From NCBI RefSeq assembly GCF_003994475.1, contig NZ_RZNY01000006.1, positions 62,001-126,000 on the forward strand: 64,000 nucleotides of DNA, read 5' to 3'. Positions 26,104-35,178 of the stretch are shown one piece after another. Position 1 is the stretch's first letter. The number at the start of each line of letters is the position of its first letter. The stretch comes from Paenibacillus anaericanus (GTDB taxonomy: Bacteria > Bacillota > Bacilli > Paenibacillales > Paenibacillaceae). Below the pieces are notes generated by a model that was not told the origin of the DNA, did no database searches, and saw only the letters and a program-made list of their open reading frames with translations. The position numbers and the translations under genes were made by a program.

Positions 26104-26547
26104 TTAACGGGCTCTCATGGCAAACCGGACCGTAGCCATCTCGTCCAGTTCGTTTTGTTCCCGAAGAAGCATTTCGTGCTGAAATTTGTCTTGTTCCTTC
26201 TCTTTTGCCTTTAACCATACTTTCTCGTCTAGCATTTTACTGTTCAAGAAACTCTTTTTATTCTCAACATGGATCTCAGCACGTTTTACATCTCTTAATT
26301 TGCTCGTAATACATTGCTCAAGATAATCCACATACCGTTGTAGCTCTTGTAGCTTAATTACGGAGGCTTTGTTCTCCATCTCCGATTGAATCACGCTAAA
26401 AGTAGCTCTCTTGTCCTCGAACAACCTATCTAATGATCTTTGCTCCGATTGCAAATGACCCACGGCTGCAGAAAGCATCCACTCTGCCTGAGTCTTCTCA
26501 TTCGATTTCAAATCTACTACTTTTTGATAAACATAACGGAACCTCAT
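26104..26547 (-). CDS. fliJ: Flagellar export chaperone FliJ
   Basis: FliJ is the coiled-coil stalk that works with the FliI ATPase and FlhA. The 147-aa protein is almost all alpha-helical and charged, starting FRYVYQKVVDLKSNEKTQAEW, with LQRYVDYLEQCI in the centre and KEKEQDKFQHEMLLREQNELDE near the end. FliJ sequences are poorly conserved, so the call leans on length, coiled-coil pattern and position directly after fliI. Confidence 0.9.
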   Translation of the reverse strand: MRFRYVYQKVVDLKSNEKTQAEWMLSAAVGHLQSEQRSLDRLFEDKRATFSVIQSEMENKASVIKLQELQRYVDYLEQCITSKLRDVKRAEIHVENKKSFLNSKMLDEKVWLKAKEKEQDKFQHEMLLREQNELDEMATVRFAMRAR

Positions 26548-26557
26548 TCTTTAAGGG

Positions 26558-27877
26558 TCAGCTCCTCGCAAATTCAGAAATCAAACGTTCTTGTACTTCT
26601 GTTAACGTTACTTTCTCATTCACTTTCTGTTTCGAGAAATCCCAAATGCTATGTATATAACTGATCGCTTCATCGATCTCAGCATTGGATCCTTGTTGAT
26701 ACGCTCCAATGTTAATCAAGTCCTCCGAGTCCTTATACACCGCGAGTAAACGTTTCAAGTTATCCGCTGCATCACTTTGCTCTTCCGTTACGATATCTTT
26801 CATCACGCGGCTTATGCTTGCCAATATATCAATCGCCGGAAAATGTCCTTTGTTCGCTATATTTCGATTCAACACAATATGACCGTCTAGAATCCCCCGT
26901 ACCGCATCGGCAATCGGTTCATTCATGTCGTCACCGTCGACAAGTACTGTGTAGAAAGCTGTAATCGAGCCCGTGGGCCCTGTCCCTGCTCGTTCCATTA
27001 ACTTCGGTAATGCTGCGAACACCGAAGGGGTATAACCACGCATAGCAGGAGGTTCACCAACAGCTAGCCCCACTTCCCGTAGTGCCATTGCATATCTAGT
27101 GACGGAGTCCATCATCAGCATGACATTTAATCCTCTGTCACGGAAATACTCTGCGATACTAGTCGCAATTAGTGCTCCTTTTATCCGGATCAATGCTGGT
27201 TGATCCGAAGTTGCAACAATGACTACGGAACGCTCCAAACCTTCCGGTCCAAGATCGCGCTCAATGAAGTCAAGCACCTCACGACCACGTTCCCCAACCA
27301 ACGCGATGACGTTCACATCCGCCGCAGTGTTACGAGCGATCATACCCATCAATGTACTCTTACCTACACCTGAACCAGCAAAGATTCCGACACGCTGTCC
27401 TTTACCAATCGTAAGTAGACCGTCTATGGCCCTAACTCCTATACTTATCGGCTCAGCCACACGCGGCCGATTCAACGGGTTCATCGGTTTGTTATAAGTA
27501 GAATAGTGATTCATACGCGATGGGATGATGGAACCATCTAGTGGTTGTCCAAGCCCATCGAGTACTTTACCTAGCAATTCCGACCCTACCTGAACGCTTA
27601 GAGGTTTACCTGTTCCAACCACATCACACCCTGGCCCAATCGCATGCAACTCTCCAAGGGGCATCAACAGCACTTTATTGTCACGGAATCCAACAACTTC
27701 GGCCTGAAGCGGCTGTGAAGATTTGCTAGGATAAATGTAACAAACATCACCTATACTAGCGTCCGGACCCTCTGACTCAACCATCAGCCCAATCACCTGC
27801 GTCACTTTCCCATTAATCCGTACAGGATCCAACTGCTTAAGGTGATCAATATATCGCTCCGGATCAATTCTCGTCAT
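26558..27877 (-). CDS. fliI: Flagellum-specific ATPase FliI
   Basis: FliI is the ATPase of the flagellar export apparatus, related to F1-beta. The 439-aa protein has the Walker A motif AGSGVGKSTLMG near residue 165, Walker B LMMDSVTRYAMALREV and the family block GYTPSVFAALPKLMERAG. I place the start at the ATG at 27877 with GAGGA 7 nt upstream; a TTG at 27898 is also in frame. The start lies inside the last codons of fliH. Confidence 0.97.
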   Translation of the reverse strand: MTRIDPERYIDHLKQLDPVRINGKVTQVIGLMVESEGPDASIGDVCYIYPSKSSQPLQAEVVGFRDNKVLLMPLGELHAIGPGCDVVGTGKPLSVQVGSELLGKVLDGLGQPLDGSIIPSRMNHYSTYNKPMNPLNRPRVAEPISIGVRAIDGLLTIGKGQRVGIFAGSGVGKSTLMGMIARNTAADVNVIALVGERGREVLDFIERDLGPEGLERSVVIVATSDQPALIRIKGALIATSIAEYFRDRGLNVMLMMDSVTRYAMALREVGLAVGEPPAMRGYTPSVFAALPKLMERAGTGPTGSITAFYTVLVDGDDMNEPIADAVRGILDGHIVLNRNIANKGHFPAIDILASISRVMKDIVTEEQSDAADNLKRLLAVYKDSEDLINIGAYQQGSNAEIDEAISYIHSIWDFSKQKVNEKVTLTEVQERLISEFARS

Positions 27878-28715
27878 GTTGATGTCCTCGATCCTCAACC
27901 TGCAACGATATACGTAACAGTTCCTTTTTTATCTCCGACAATTGTGTATCCACTCTAGCATCCACACTACCAAACGATGATCGGATAACGCAGCCACGGT
28001 CCTTCACTGTAGGATCCGGTAAAATCTGCAATTCAGCCTGTGAGTCGATGGCTAAACTTAGTTCTTCTCTAGCCGCTTGAACAAAAGCAAAATGTGATGG
28101 TGAAACACAAAGCGTAAGAAGGCCCTGCTCACGTTTACGAGAAAGATTTCCCTTAATTAACTCCAGCGTGTACTCCGGTTCTAAATCCAGTTGCTTATCA
28201 ATGATCTTCTCCGCAATAGCGCAGCTAAGCTCAACCAGAAAGGGCTCTGCTTCTTGAATGATTCGGCCTTTCTCGATATGCGCCTCTTCCAGCACAGCAG
28301 TCGCCTCGGCCATCATTACATTGATTTTGTCTTGTAACGTTTGTTCCGCCTGGACTTTGCCTTCTTCATACCCTTGACTGAAGCCTTCAGATTTGAGCGC
28401 TTCGATCAAATCTTCGTCCTGTACTCTTCGCTCTTGCCACCACGTCTCAATTTGTTCCTTAGCCTCAGCGAGCAAACGCTCGCTTTGTTCTGAAGCTTCT
28501 CTCACTTGACGTTCAGCAAAATCTTTGGCATCACTCAGCATTTGCCGTCTTGTTTCTTCAGCGGCCAAATCTTCGACCGTGACCGCAACCTCGGCAATGG
28601 CCATTGATTCATCATCTAATTTTTGTTCATCAGGGGACAGGTAAGTCTTGCCCAAATTGAGTTGTTTCAGAATGTCCACCGGAACGTACTGGGACACCTT
28701 GATCAAATTAGACAA
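27864..28715 (-). CDS. fliH: Flagellar export ATPase regulator FliH
   Basis: FliH binds and regulates FliI and links it to the C ring. The protein is about 283 aa, with a long Glu/Gln/Ala-rich coiled coil in the first half and the conserved C-terminal domain with LSCAIAEKIIDKQLDLEPEY and DRGCVIRSSFGSVDARVDTQ. GGAGGAG lies 9 nt before a TTG at 28715, which I use; an ATG at 28724 is possible but very close to that site. The start overlaps the end of fliG. Confidence 0.92.
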   Translation of the reverse strand: MSNLIKVSQYVPVDILKQLNLGKTYLSPDEQKLDDESMAIAEVAVTVEDLAAEETRRQMLSDAKDFAERQVREASEQSERLLAEAKEQIETWWQERRVQDEDLIEALKSEGFSQGYEEGKVQAEQTLQDKINVMMAEATAVLEEAHIEKGRIIQEAEPFLVELSCAIAEKIIDKQLDLEPEYTLELIKGNLSRKREQGLLTLCVSPSHFAFVQAAREELSLAIDSQAELQILPDPTVKDRGCVIRSSFGSVDARVDTQLSEIKKELLRISLQVEDRGHQHDEN

Positions 28716-29727
28716 TGATGTCATCTCCTCCGCCGCGTGCAATTATGATCTCTCCAGCCTCTTCCAATCTGCGGATTGTTGCTACGATACGTGTCTGAGC
28801 TTCTTCCACATCACGAAGCCGCACAGGTCCCATATATTCCATTTCTTCTTTGAAGGTCTCCGCCATCCGTTTAGACATATTGCGGAAGACTGCTTCGCGA
28901 ACTTCTTCACTAGCGACTTTAAGCGCAAGTTGCAAATCTGCATTCTCAATATCACGGATAATCCGTTGAATATATCGATTATCCAAGTTAACAATATCTT
29001 CAAAGACAAACATGCGTTTCTTGATTTCTTCAGCCAACTCAGGATCCTGAATTTCCAAGGAATCGAGAATCGTTCGTTCTGTGCCACGGTCGACGCCATT
29101 CAGAATTTGAACAATCGACTCGAGTCCGCCAGCACTTGTATAATCCTGAGTTACTGTAGCAGACAATTTCTGTTCCAGCACCCGCTCCACTTGAGAAATA
29201 ACTTCTGGAGACGTACTGTCCATCATCGCTATTCTTCTCGCTACTTCAGCTTGTTTATCTTGAGGGAGCGAGGACAAAATAATAGCCGCTTGTTCAAATT
29301 GAAGGTAAGACAGGACAAGAGCGATCGTCTGAGCATTCTCGTTCTGTATAAAGTTGAGAATCTGGTTAGGATCCGCTTTACGTGCAAAATCGAAAGGTCT
29401 AACCTGTAACGTTGCAGTCAAGCGATTAATAATGTCGAATGCCTTGGATACACCAAGTGCTTTCTCCAAAATTTCTTTGGCATAGTTAATGCCGCCTTGC
29501 GTGATATATTCTTGAGCGAGACAAATCTGGTGAAACTCCGCCATGATCATCTCTTTCTCGCTAGCGTCCACTTTTCGAACATTGGCGATTTCCAACGTTA
29601 ACTGTTCAATCTCCTCATCGCGTAGATGTTTGAAGATTTCTGCTGAGACCTCTGGACCTAGTGTAATTAACAAGATCGCGGCTTTCTGTTTTCCGCTTAA
29701 ACCTTGAGACGTTGCTACTTTCGACAT
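28708..29727 (-). CDS. fliG: Flagellar motor switch protein FliG
   Basis: FliG connects the MS ring to the C ring and takes torque from the stators. The 339-aa protein has the N-terminal KQKAAILLITLGPEVSAEIF, the middle ARM domain with PQDKQAEVARRIAMMDSTSP, and the C-terminal torque helix DNRYIQRIIRDIENADLQLA with charged residues in place. The EHPQ motif of the middle domain reads ENAQ here. AGAGGTG lies before the ATG at 29727. It follows fliF by 11 nt. Confidence 0.97.
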   Translation of the reverse strand: MSKVATSQGLSGKQKAAILLITLGPEVSAEIFKHLRDEEIEQLTLEIANVRKVDASEKEMIMAEFHQICLAQEYITQGGINYAKEILEKALGVSKAFDIINRLTATLQVRPFDFARKADPNQILNFIQNENAQTIALVLSYLQFEQAAIILSSLPQDKQAEVARRIAMMDSTSPEVISQVERVLEQKLSATVTQDYTSAGGLESIVQILNGVDRGTERTILDSLEIQDPELAEEIKKRMFVFEDIVNLDNRYIQRIIRDIENADLQLALKVASEEVREAVFRNMSKRMAETFKEEMEYMGPVRLRDVEEAQTRIVATIRRLEEAGEIIIARGGGDDIIV

Positions 29728-29738
29728 TGCTATCACCT

Positions 29739-31328
29739 CTATTCCTCAGACAACCAGGTACGAAGCAAGTTGACGAATTCATCAGGTTTCTTCTTCGCCA
29801 GCGTTTCCAGTTGTTTGCGCACTTGGTTTTCGTTTGTAACACTTTCGAAGTTAATGGAAGGAAACTCTGAAAGAAGTGGTTGTGCAATTGCTTCTTCTTC
29901 AAACTCTTCCTTGTTCTTCCGACGACGGAACACTAGCATTCCAATACCTGCTCCGGCAAGAAGTATAGCTGCGCCAACTCCCCATAACCATGGGTTAGAC
30001 AAACTCAACACGCTTTTGTTCACGACATCACTATGAAAAGGTTGTGAGAAAACAGCAACTTTTTTAAGTAATTCAGCGTCTGTATATGTAGAACCTGAGT
30101 CAGCTAAGTATGAACCAACGATATTGCTAAGAATATTCTCAATTGCCGTTTGTGTAGTAGGATCTAAAGTTGCTTGTCCTAAAGGTGGTTCAACGGCCAC
30201 ATTAATGGTTAAATCTTTAATAACATATGGACTGGCCACAATATCTCTCGTAATTCGGTTAACCTCGTAATTAATTGTCGAGGACGATTTATCAGAAGTT
30301 GAACCGCCCTGTGTATCCGTTGTTGGATATCCCGGTACATCCTGGGTTCCAGTTCCCGGAACACCACCACTAGCATCACCTTCGCCAGTGTAACTTTCTT
30401 GAAGTTTCTGGGCACTAATTTCGATACCCTTCATATTCTCCAAGTCAACAGGAGTAACAAGATTATCTTTTTCACTGATTTGGTCGAAATTCAATTTCGA
30501 TGCTACAAGCACCTCGATTTTATCTGGACCTGTCAGTTTGGATAGGAATTGTTTAACACTTTGTCGTACATCGCTCTCAAATTTTTTCTGCAGAGCCATA
30601 TTCTCCTGTACTGCAGTTGTTAGCGAACCAGCTTGTCCGCCTCCTTGACCTGTTGGTAACAGAACAGTGTCATCACTAGCAGATATAGATATATTCTCTA
30701 CAGGCAAGTTAGGAACAGATGTCTTCACCAGATTGAAGTAGCCATCAACTGCTTCCTGCGTGATTCGATAGCCTGGTTTGAACTTAATTACTATAGAGGC
30801 TGATGCTTTCTCCTGCTCTTCTACAGTTGCGAAAACGTTCTCTGAAGGAAGATTAATCAACACCTTCGCCTCGCTGACTCCCTGCATCCGTCCAAGTAAC
30901 TGTTCGACTTCACCATTTAGAGCACTTTTGTATTTAACGTTGAACTCATTATCAGTTGTTCCAATCAATGATGAGCTTTCGTTAAATATTCCCCAACCGA
31001 TCGAACCATTTTGAACGATCCCTTGAGATCCAACATCTACCTTAACACGAGCTGATTGTTTGCTCGGAACTGAAATACTTGTTCCATCAGGTCCTAATTT
31101 GTAAGGAACTCCACCAGTTTCGAGGTAGTTAATGATACCTGCAGCATCTGCAGAGTCCAAATTCGTAAAGGCTACTTCATACTCCGTCTTGGAGAATTGA
31201 ACCGTCAGTAGGATTACTGCGATAAGTATAAATGCAAGCGATGATATCAAGAGCGTTCTCTGTTTTTTGCTAAAATTGTTCCAGTACCCGGTTATTCTCC
31301 CCAGATACTGGGTGATTCTCTCATTCAC
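29739..31328 (-). CDS. fliF: Flagellar MS-ring protein FliF
   Basis: FliF builds the MS ring in the membrane. The 529-aa protein has transmembrane helices at about 25-46 (LLISSLAFILIAVILLTVQF) and 441-461 (WLWGVGAAILLAGAGIGMLV). The periplasmic ring-building motifs include VEQLLGRMQGVSEAKVLINLP. A Gly/Ser/Thr-rich stretch near 320-345 is the usual variable loop. The C-terminal FliG-binding helix ends EFVNLLRTWLSEE. The start codon is GTG, with GAGGTG 5 nt upstream. Confidence 0.97.
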   Translation of the reverse strand: MNERITQYLGRITGYWNNFSKKQRTLLISSLAFILIAVILLTVQFSKTEYEVAFTNLDSADAAGIINYLETGGVPYKLGPDGTSISVPSKQSARVKVDVGSQGIVQNGSIGWGIFNESSSLIGTTDNEFNVKYKSALNGEVEQLLGRMQGVSEAKVLINLPSENVFATVEEQEKASASIVIKFKPGYRITQEAVDGYFNLVKTSVPNLPVENISISASDDTVLLPTGQGGGQAGSLTTAVQENMALQKKFESDVRQSVKQFLSKLTGPDKIEVLVASKLNFDQISEKDNLVTPVDLENMKGIEISAQKLQESYTGEGDASGGVPGTGTQDVPGYPTTDTQGGSTSDKSSSTINYEVNRITRDIVASPYVIKDLTINVAVEPPLGQATLDPTTQTAIENILSNIVGSYLADSGSTYTDAELLKKVAVFSQPFHSDVVNKSVLSLSNPWLWGVGAAILLAGAGIGMLVFRRRKNKEEFEEEAIAQPLLSEFPSINFESVTNENQVRKQLETLAKKKPDEFVNLLRTWLSEE

Positions 31329-31360
31329 ATTTTCACCTCATTCGAAGCTGCTATAGTCTA

Positions 31361-31669
31361 TTAAATTTGCGTACGCATAATCTCTTGATAAGCTTCTATC
31401 ACTTTATTTCGGACTTGCGTAGTAAGCTGCAAACTTAACAAGGCTTGCTCCGAAGCGATCATTACCTGTTCGATGTTGACTTGGCCTAGCTGAAATTGCC
31501 CATTTAATGCTTCTACATTTTTCTCTTGAGCGGCTACGCCATCTAGTGCATCGCTCAAATAAGAACTGAATCCCTTTATCGTCTCAGCTGGAGTTGGAGA
31601 CGAAGATTTATTAAGTTGAGCAACTCCGTCTAGCGGCTTAATAGCATTAAAATTGATCGCTTGAATCAA
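31361..31669 (-). CDS. fliE: Flagellar hook-basal body protein FliE
   Basis: FliE is the adaptor between the MS ring and the rod. The 102-aa protein has the family C-terminal block QVNIEQVMIASEQALLSLQL followed by TQVRNKVIEAYQEIMRTQI. The start codon is TTG with GGGGTG 7 nt upstream. It follows flgC and precedes fliF. Confidence 0.95.
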   Translation of the reverse strand: MIQAINFNAIKPLDGVAQLNKSSSPTPAETIKGFSSYLSDALDGVAAQEKNVEALNGQFQLGQVNIEQVMIASEQALLSLQLTTQVRNKVIEAYQEIMRTQI

Positions 31670-31699
31670 CAGACAACACCCCTATCAAAGTTATAGTAT

Positions 31700-32149
31700 C
31701 TATTTCCCTATTTGTAATGCTTTTGTTATCATCGCTTTTGTGGCATTCAGTGCTGTCACGTTAGCATCATAAGAACGAGTTGCTGAAATCATATCTACCA
31801 TTTCTTTTAACGTGTCGACATTAGGCATATAAACATAACCTTGGCTGTCTGCATCTGGATGAGTTGGATTATAAACCGGCTTGAATGCAGATGTATCATC
31901 TTCGATCGACGTTATCTTGACCCCTTGGCCAATTTGCCCTGAATTCATTGCAGCACCCAATGCACTGCTGAAGCTTTGTTGCTTAGGCTCCATAACTACT
32001 ACCTTACGGCGATACGGTACCGCCTTGCCATCTACCACACTCGCTCTAGTTGTCTCCGCATTCGCGATGTTCGAGGAGATGACGTCCATTCTTAGACGTT
32101 GTGCAGTTAATGCAGAGGAACTGATATTGAAGCTATTACTAATATTCAA
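31700..32149 (-). CDS. flgC: Flagellar basal-body rod protein FlgC
   Basis: A proximal rod subunit, 149 aa. The N-terminal rod motif is ALTAQRLRMDVISSNIANAETT, and the C-terminal motif is VDMISATRSYDANVTALNATK. The PYRRKVVVMEP segment is typical. The start codon is TTG, 9 nt after GGAG. It is the second gene of the operon. Confidence 0.96.
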   Translation of the reverse strand: MNISNSFNISSSALTAQRLRMDVISSNIANAETTRASVVDGKAVPYRRKVVVMEPKQQSFSSALGAAMNSGQIGQGVKITSIEDDTSAFKPVYNPTHPDADSQGYVYMPNVDTLKEMVDMISATRSYDANVTALNATKAMITKALQIGK

Positions 32150-32178
32150 TGCAATGATCTCCTCTCAATACAGTATTT

Positions 32179-32586
32179 TTACTTAGAAATTGCTGTTTGT
32201 TTCATCTTGATTTGATAATTAAGTAGTTCTATGTACGAGTTATATCGAAGCTGATTCTCAGCTAGCAAACTCATTTCACTATCAATGTCCACATTATTCA
32301 AGTTATTGTTCATCGATGTGGTCTCATCTGTGATCACCTGAGAATCAGGAATACTACTGTTTGAAGGCCCTATGACAAAATGCCTAGGATTTGTAGTTAT
32401 ACCACGTAGTGTTGGCATCTCGCTATTCATTTCATCTTGTAATAAACTCTCAAAAGATACGGATGAACGTTTAAAGTAGGGGGTATCCTCATTCGCAATG
32501 TTATTTGAAATAACACTCTGCCTAATATTAGCAGCGTCAATTGCGGCTTCAAGCCTTTGGAATCCCACACCACTCAGTATTTGCAT
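32179..32586 (-). CDS. flgB: Flagellar basal-body rod protein FlgB
   Basis: The first gene of the fla/che operon encodes the proximal rod protein FlgB, 135 aa. It has the RQSVISNNIANEDTPYFKR motif, the NNVDIDSEMSLLAENQLRYN block and a C-terminal helix ending QIKMKQTAIS. GGGGGAG lies 6 nt before the ATG. A 366-nt region without genes upstream of it should carry the operon promoter. Confidence 0.96.
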   Translation of the reverse strand: MQILSGVGFQRLEAAIDAANIRQSVISNNIANEDTPYFKRSSVSFESLLQDEMNSEMPTLRGITTNPRHFVIGPSNSSIPDSQVITDETTSMNNNLNNVDIDSEMSLLAENQLRYNSYIELLNYQIKMKQTAISK

Positions 32587-32870
32587 TTACATCTCCCCCA
32601 ATGTTTTCCCAAAATTGCCATCTCCACTTATTCAACAAAACAAGCCATAGTTCCTCTTTTATTCGACAAAAATTTCTTTTTTTTATTTCCACAAAGGTAA
32701 GTCTGTTGAAAAAAACACATTAATGTCGTATATCCTAAGTTTCTAGCAGATTCGACATTATTACAATAAGAAAAAAGCCCTATCTTTAAAAATCCTAATG
32801 AAATTCCATTCATTTTAAGTAAATATTTGGTTAAATTCTTTATAAAAAAATCAGATATTTTTAGGAAAGA
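32587..32870 (-). promoter_or_regulatory. Upstream region of fla/che operon with Spo0A-box-like sites
   Basis: This part of the 366-nt gap holds no gene. On the minus strand it contains two perfect Spo0A-box heptamers TGTCGAA (32751-32757 and 32662-32668) and one near match TGTTGAA (32631-32637). The latter two lie inside an imperfect direct repeat of about 25 nt (TTTTGTYGAATAA core). The first box overlaps a possible -35 (TCGAAT, 32750-32755) spaced 17 nt from TATACG (32727-32732), the layout of Spo0A-activated sigma-A promoters. An 8-bp inverted repeat TAATGTCG/CGACATTA (32721-32728, 32753-32760) covers the same site. No better sigma-A promoter is evident. Confidence 0.4.
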
Positions 32871-32925
32871 AAATACAAAGGCCGTTAGACCAATTTCTAT
32901 AGGTCTAACGGCCTTATTTTTTTGT
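32871..32925 (-). terminator. Terminator after hslU
   Basis: A 14-bp perfect stem (AAGGCCGTTAGACC at 32878-32891 pairing with 32902-32915) with a 10-nt loop. On the minus strand the 3' side is TTTGTATTTTC, on the plus strand TTATTTTTTTG, so it may work in both directions. It separates hslU from the fla/che operon. Confidence 0.85.
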
Positions 32926-32952
32926 ACTGTGATTTTTCTAACAAGTCCCAAT

Positions 32953-34356
32953 CTACAATATGAACTGGCTTAAGTCCCTGTCTTTAGCGATATCGCCTAA
33001 CTTTTCACGCACATATTCCGGGGTGATAACCATGCTATCAAGCGTAAGCTCCGGCGCTTCAAATGATAAGTCCTCTAACAATTTTTCAAGGATTGTATGA
33101 AGTCTTCTCGCACCGATATTCTCCGTATTACTATTTACAGTGGCTGCAATTCCAGCGATCTCCCGTATTGCTTCCGTTGTGAATTGGATATCAATATTCT
33201 CGGTCCGCAGCAACTCAGTATATTGCTTAGTTAACGCATTCTTTGGCTCCGTAAGAATCGAAACAAAGTCATCTAGAGATAAGCTACTAAGTTCAACCCG
33301 AATCGGAAACCGCCCTTGGAGCTCCGGAATCAAATCGGAAGGCTTAGCAACATGGAAAGCACCTGCGGCGATAAACAAAATATAATCCGTCTTAACCGGT
33401 CCATATTTCGTCATCACGGTTGAGCCTTCAACAATAGGTAATATGTCGCGCTGTACCCCTTCACGTGATACATCCGGACCAGAACCTTGCCCCTTGCTGG
33501 CTACCTTATCTATTTCGTCGATAAAAATAATCCCCGACTGTTCAACACGCTTCACTGCTTCTTGAGTTAGATCTTCTTGATCAATCAATTTTGCAGCTTC
33601 TTCTTGAGTGAGCACTTTCCGTGCTTCTTTGACACTAAGCTTGCGCTTCTTAGTACGACGTGGAAGTAGGCTGCCGAACATTTCTTGCATGTTCATGCCG
33701 AGTTGATCGTTACCTTGACCAGCAAACATGTCCATCATACTAGGTGCATTATCCTCGACTTCGACTTCTATCACATCATCCTCAAGTTGACCAGATAGTA
33801 ATTTAAACCGAACTTGACGACGACGTTCGGTCAAGCTACTATCTTCTTCAGCCTCGTCATGTGTTGGAGTCGTAGTATTTTGATTATTGCCAAACAACAT
33901 CTCAAAGGGATTTCGCCCGCTCTTTGACTTGCTATCCGAAGGAACAAGAATATGCACCAATCTTTCATTAGCCAGTTCTTCCGCCTTATCTTTTACATTC
34001 TCCGTACGTTCCAACTTAACAGATCTGATAGCAGTTTCAATCAGATCACGTACCATGGATTCGACATCTCTCCCAACGTAACCGACTTCGGTAAACTTAG
34101 TAGCCTCCACCTTAATGAACGGGGCCCCAACAAGCTTGGCGAGTCGACGGGCAATTTCTGTTTTACCAACCCCAGTTGGACCAATCATCAATATGTTCTT
34201 CGGTACGATCTCATCTCGTACATCTTCGCTTAAGAGACTACGTCGATACCGATTACGTAGTGCAACAGCGACTGATTTCTTGGCCTGCTTCTGTCCTACA
34301 ATGTACTTATCTAATTCAGCAACAATTTGTCTCGGTGTTAAATTTTCGTTTGTCAT
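32953..34356 (-). CDS. hslU: HslU ATPase (ClpY) of the HslUV protease
   Basis: HslU unfolds substrates for HslV. The 467-aa AAA+ protein has Walker A GPTGVGKT at residues 59-66, the pore loop [16 protein letters not shown], Walker [13 protein letters not shown], and the C-terminal [16 protein letters not shown] and the final helix. The intermediate I domain (about 110-235) contains the usual charged insertion. AGGAGG precedes the ATG. A terminator lies between hslV and hslU, so hslU may use a promoter in the 135 nt before it; a weak TTAATT-N16-TATAAA is seen there. Confidence 0.97.
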   Translation of the reverse strand: MTNENLTPRQIVAELDKYIVGQKQAKKSVAVALRNRYRRSLLSEDVRDEIVPKNILMIGPTGVGKTEIARRLAKLVGAPFIKVEATKFTEVGYVGRDVESMVRDLIETAIRSVKLERTENVKDKAEELANERLVHILVPSDSKSKSGRNPFEMLFGNNQNTTTPTHDEAEEDSSLTERRRQVRFKLLSGQLEDDVIEVEVEDNAPSMMDMFAGQGNDQLGMNMQEMFGSLLPRRTKKRKLSVKEARKVLTQEEAAKLIDQEDLTQEAVKRVEQSGIIFIDEIDKVASKGQGSGPDVSREGVQRDILPIVEGSTVMTKYGPVKTDYILFIAAGAFHVAKPSDLIPELQGRFPIRVELSSLSLDDFVSILTEPKNALTKQYTELLRTENIDIQFTTEAIREIAGIAATVNSNTENIGARRLHTILEKLLEDLSFEAPELTLDSMVITPEYVREKLGDIAKDRDLSQFIL

Positions 34357-34491
34357 GAGACGTCCCTCCTGAAAGGTTTATTGATTGAGATAAATTCTTT
34401 ACTCTCTTTCACGCAATTAGAAACGGCTTCGTTGTCTTTATAAGTACGAGCTCGAGAAAATTAAGTTGCAATTACTTTACAATCCCTCATT

Positions 34492-34515
34492 CAAAAAAAG
34501 TCCGGAAACCCGGAC
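34492..34515 (-). terminator. Terminator or attenuator between hslV and hslU
   Basis: On the minus strand GTCCGG-GTTT-CCGGAC (34500-34515) is followed by seven T residues (34493-34499). This is a compact, strong intrinsic terminator 59 nt after the hslV stop. It would uncouple hslU from hslV transcription, which is unusual because the two products form one complex. Confidence 0.85.
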
Positions 34516-34573
34516 GGTCGATTGATAATCCCAGTCCACGCGAAAACAGTAATCGCTAGGTAGGAGCTTTATA

Positions 34574-35116
34574 TCATAATTCTTCAACAATAATATTACT
34601 GTTAGTGTACACACAGAGCTCAGAGGCAACTTGTAGAGACTCACGGGCAATATCCTTAGCTTCTAGATGCACAGCATGACGTTTAAGAGCTCTAGCTGCT
34701 GAGAGGGCGAAATTCCCCCCTGAGCCTATTGCCAACAGATCATCATCAGGCTCAATGACCTCTCCTCCGCCGGAAATGAGCAACATACCAGAATGATCCA
34801 TAACGATCAGTAGTGCTTCCAGCTTACGCAGTACCCGATCCTGTCTCCAATCTTTAGCAAGCTCCACTGCAGCTCTCTGCAGATTCCCATGATGCTCTTC
34901 TAGTTTCCCTTCAAACTTCTCAAACAACGTAATTGCATCACCCACTGAACCCGCAAAACCGGCAATAACTTGACCCCGGTATAATCTACGAACTTTCTTG
35001 GCTGTCTGCTTCATCACAACGCTTTCCCCAAAGGTAACCTGCCCATCACCGGCAATCGCACCTTTGCCGTTATGACGAACCGCACAAATTGTAGTGGCAT
35101 GAAAAGTTGGAATCAT
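34574..35116 (-). CDS. hslV: HslV peptidase (ClpQ) of the HslUV protease
   Basis: HslV is the proteasome-like peptidase ring. The 180-aa protein has [27 protein letters not shown] core blocks, [16 protein letters not shown] and [15 protein letters not shown] at the end. The N-terminus is [17 protein letters not shown]. In B. subtilis CodW (MSSFHATTI) a Ser near the N-terminus acts as nucleophile; that Ser is missing here, so the canonical Thr of TTI after a 7-residue propeptide is the likely active site. It follows trmFO; the codV gene that lies between them in B. subtilis is absent. Confidence 0.95.
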   Translation of the reverse strand: MIPTFHATTICAVRHNGKGAIAGDGQVTFGESVVMKQTAKKVRRLYRGQVIAGFAGSVGDAITLFEKFEGKLEEHHGNLQRAAVELAKDWRQDRVLRKLEALLIVMDHSGMLLISGGGEVIEPDDDLLAIGSGGNFALSAARALKRHAVHLEAKDIARESLQVASELCVYTNSNIIVEEL

Positions 35117-35178
35117 AGAATATCGCTTCCTTCCATCTCTTGTATACTCTTAATCATATTCTATATTTAGAGAACCAT

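Noticed and set aside
32628..32951. 107-codon minus-strand frame between hslU and flgB
   Set aside because: It runs through the hslU terminator and the AT-rich regulatory region, is full of Phe/Lys/Asn runs and has no ribosome site.
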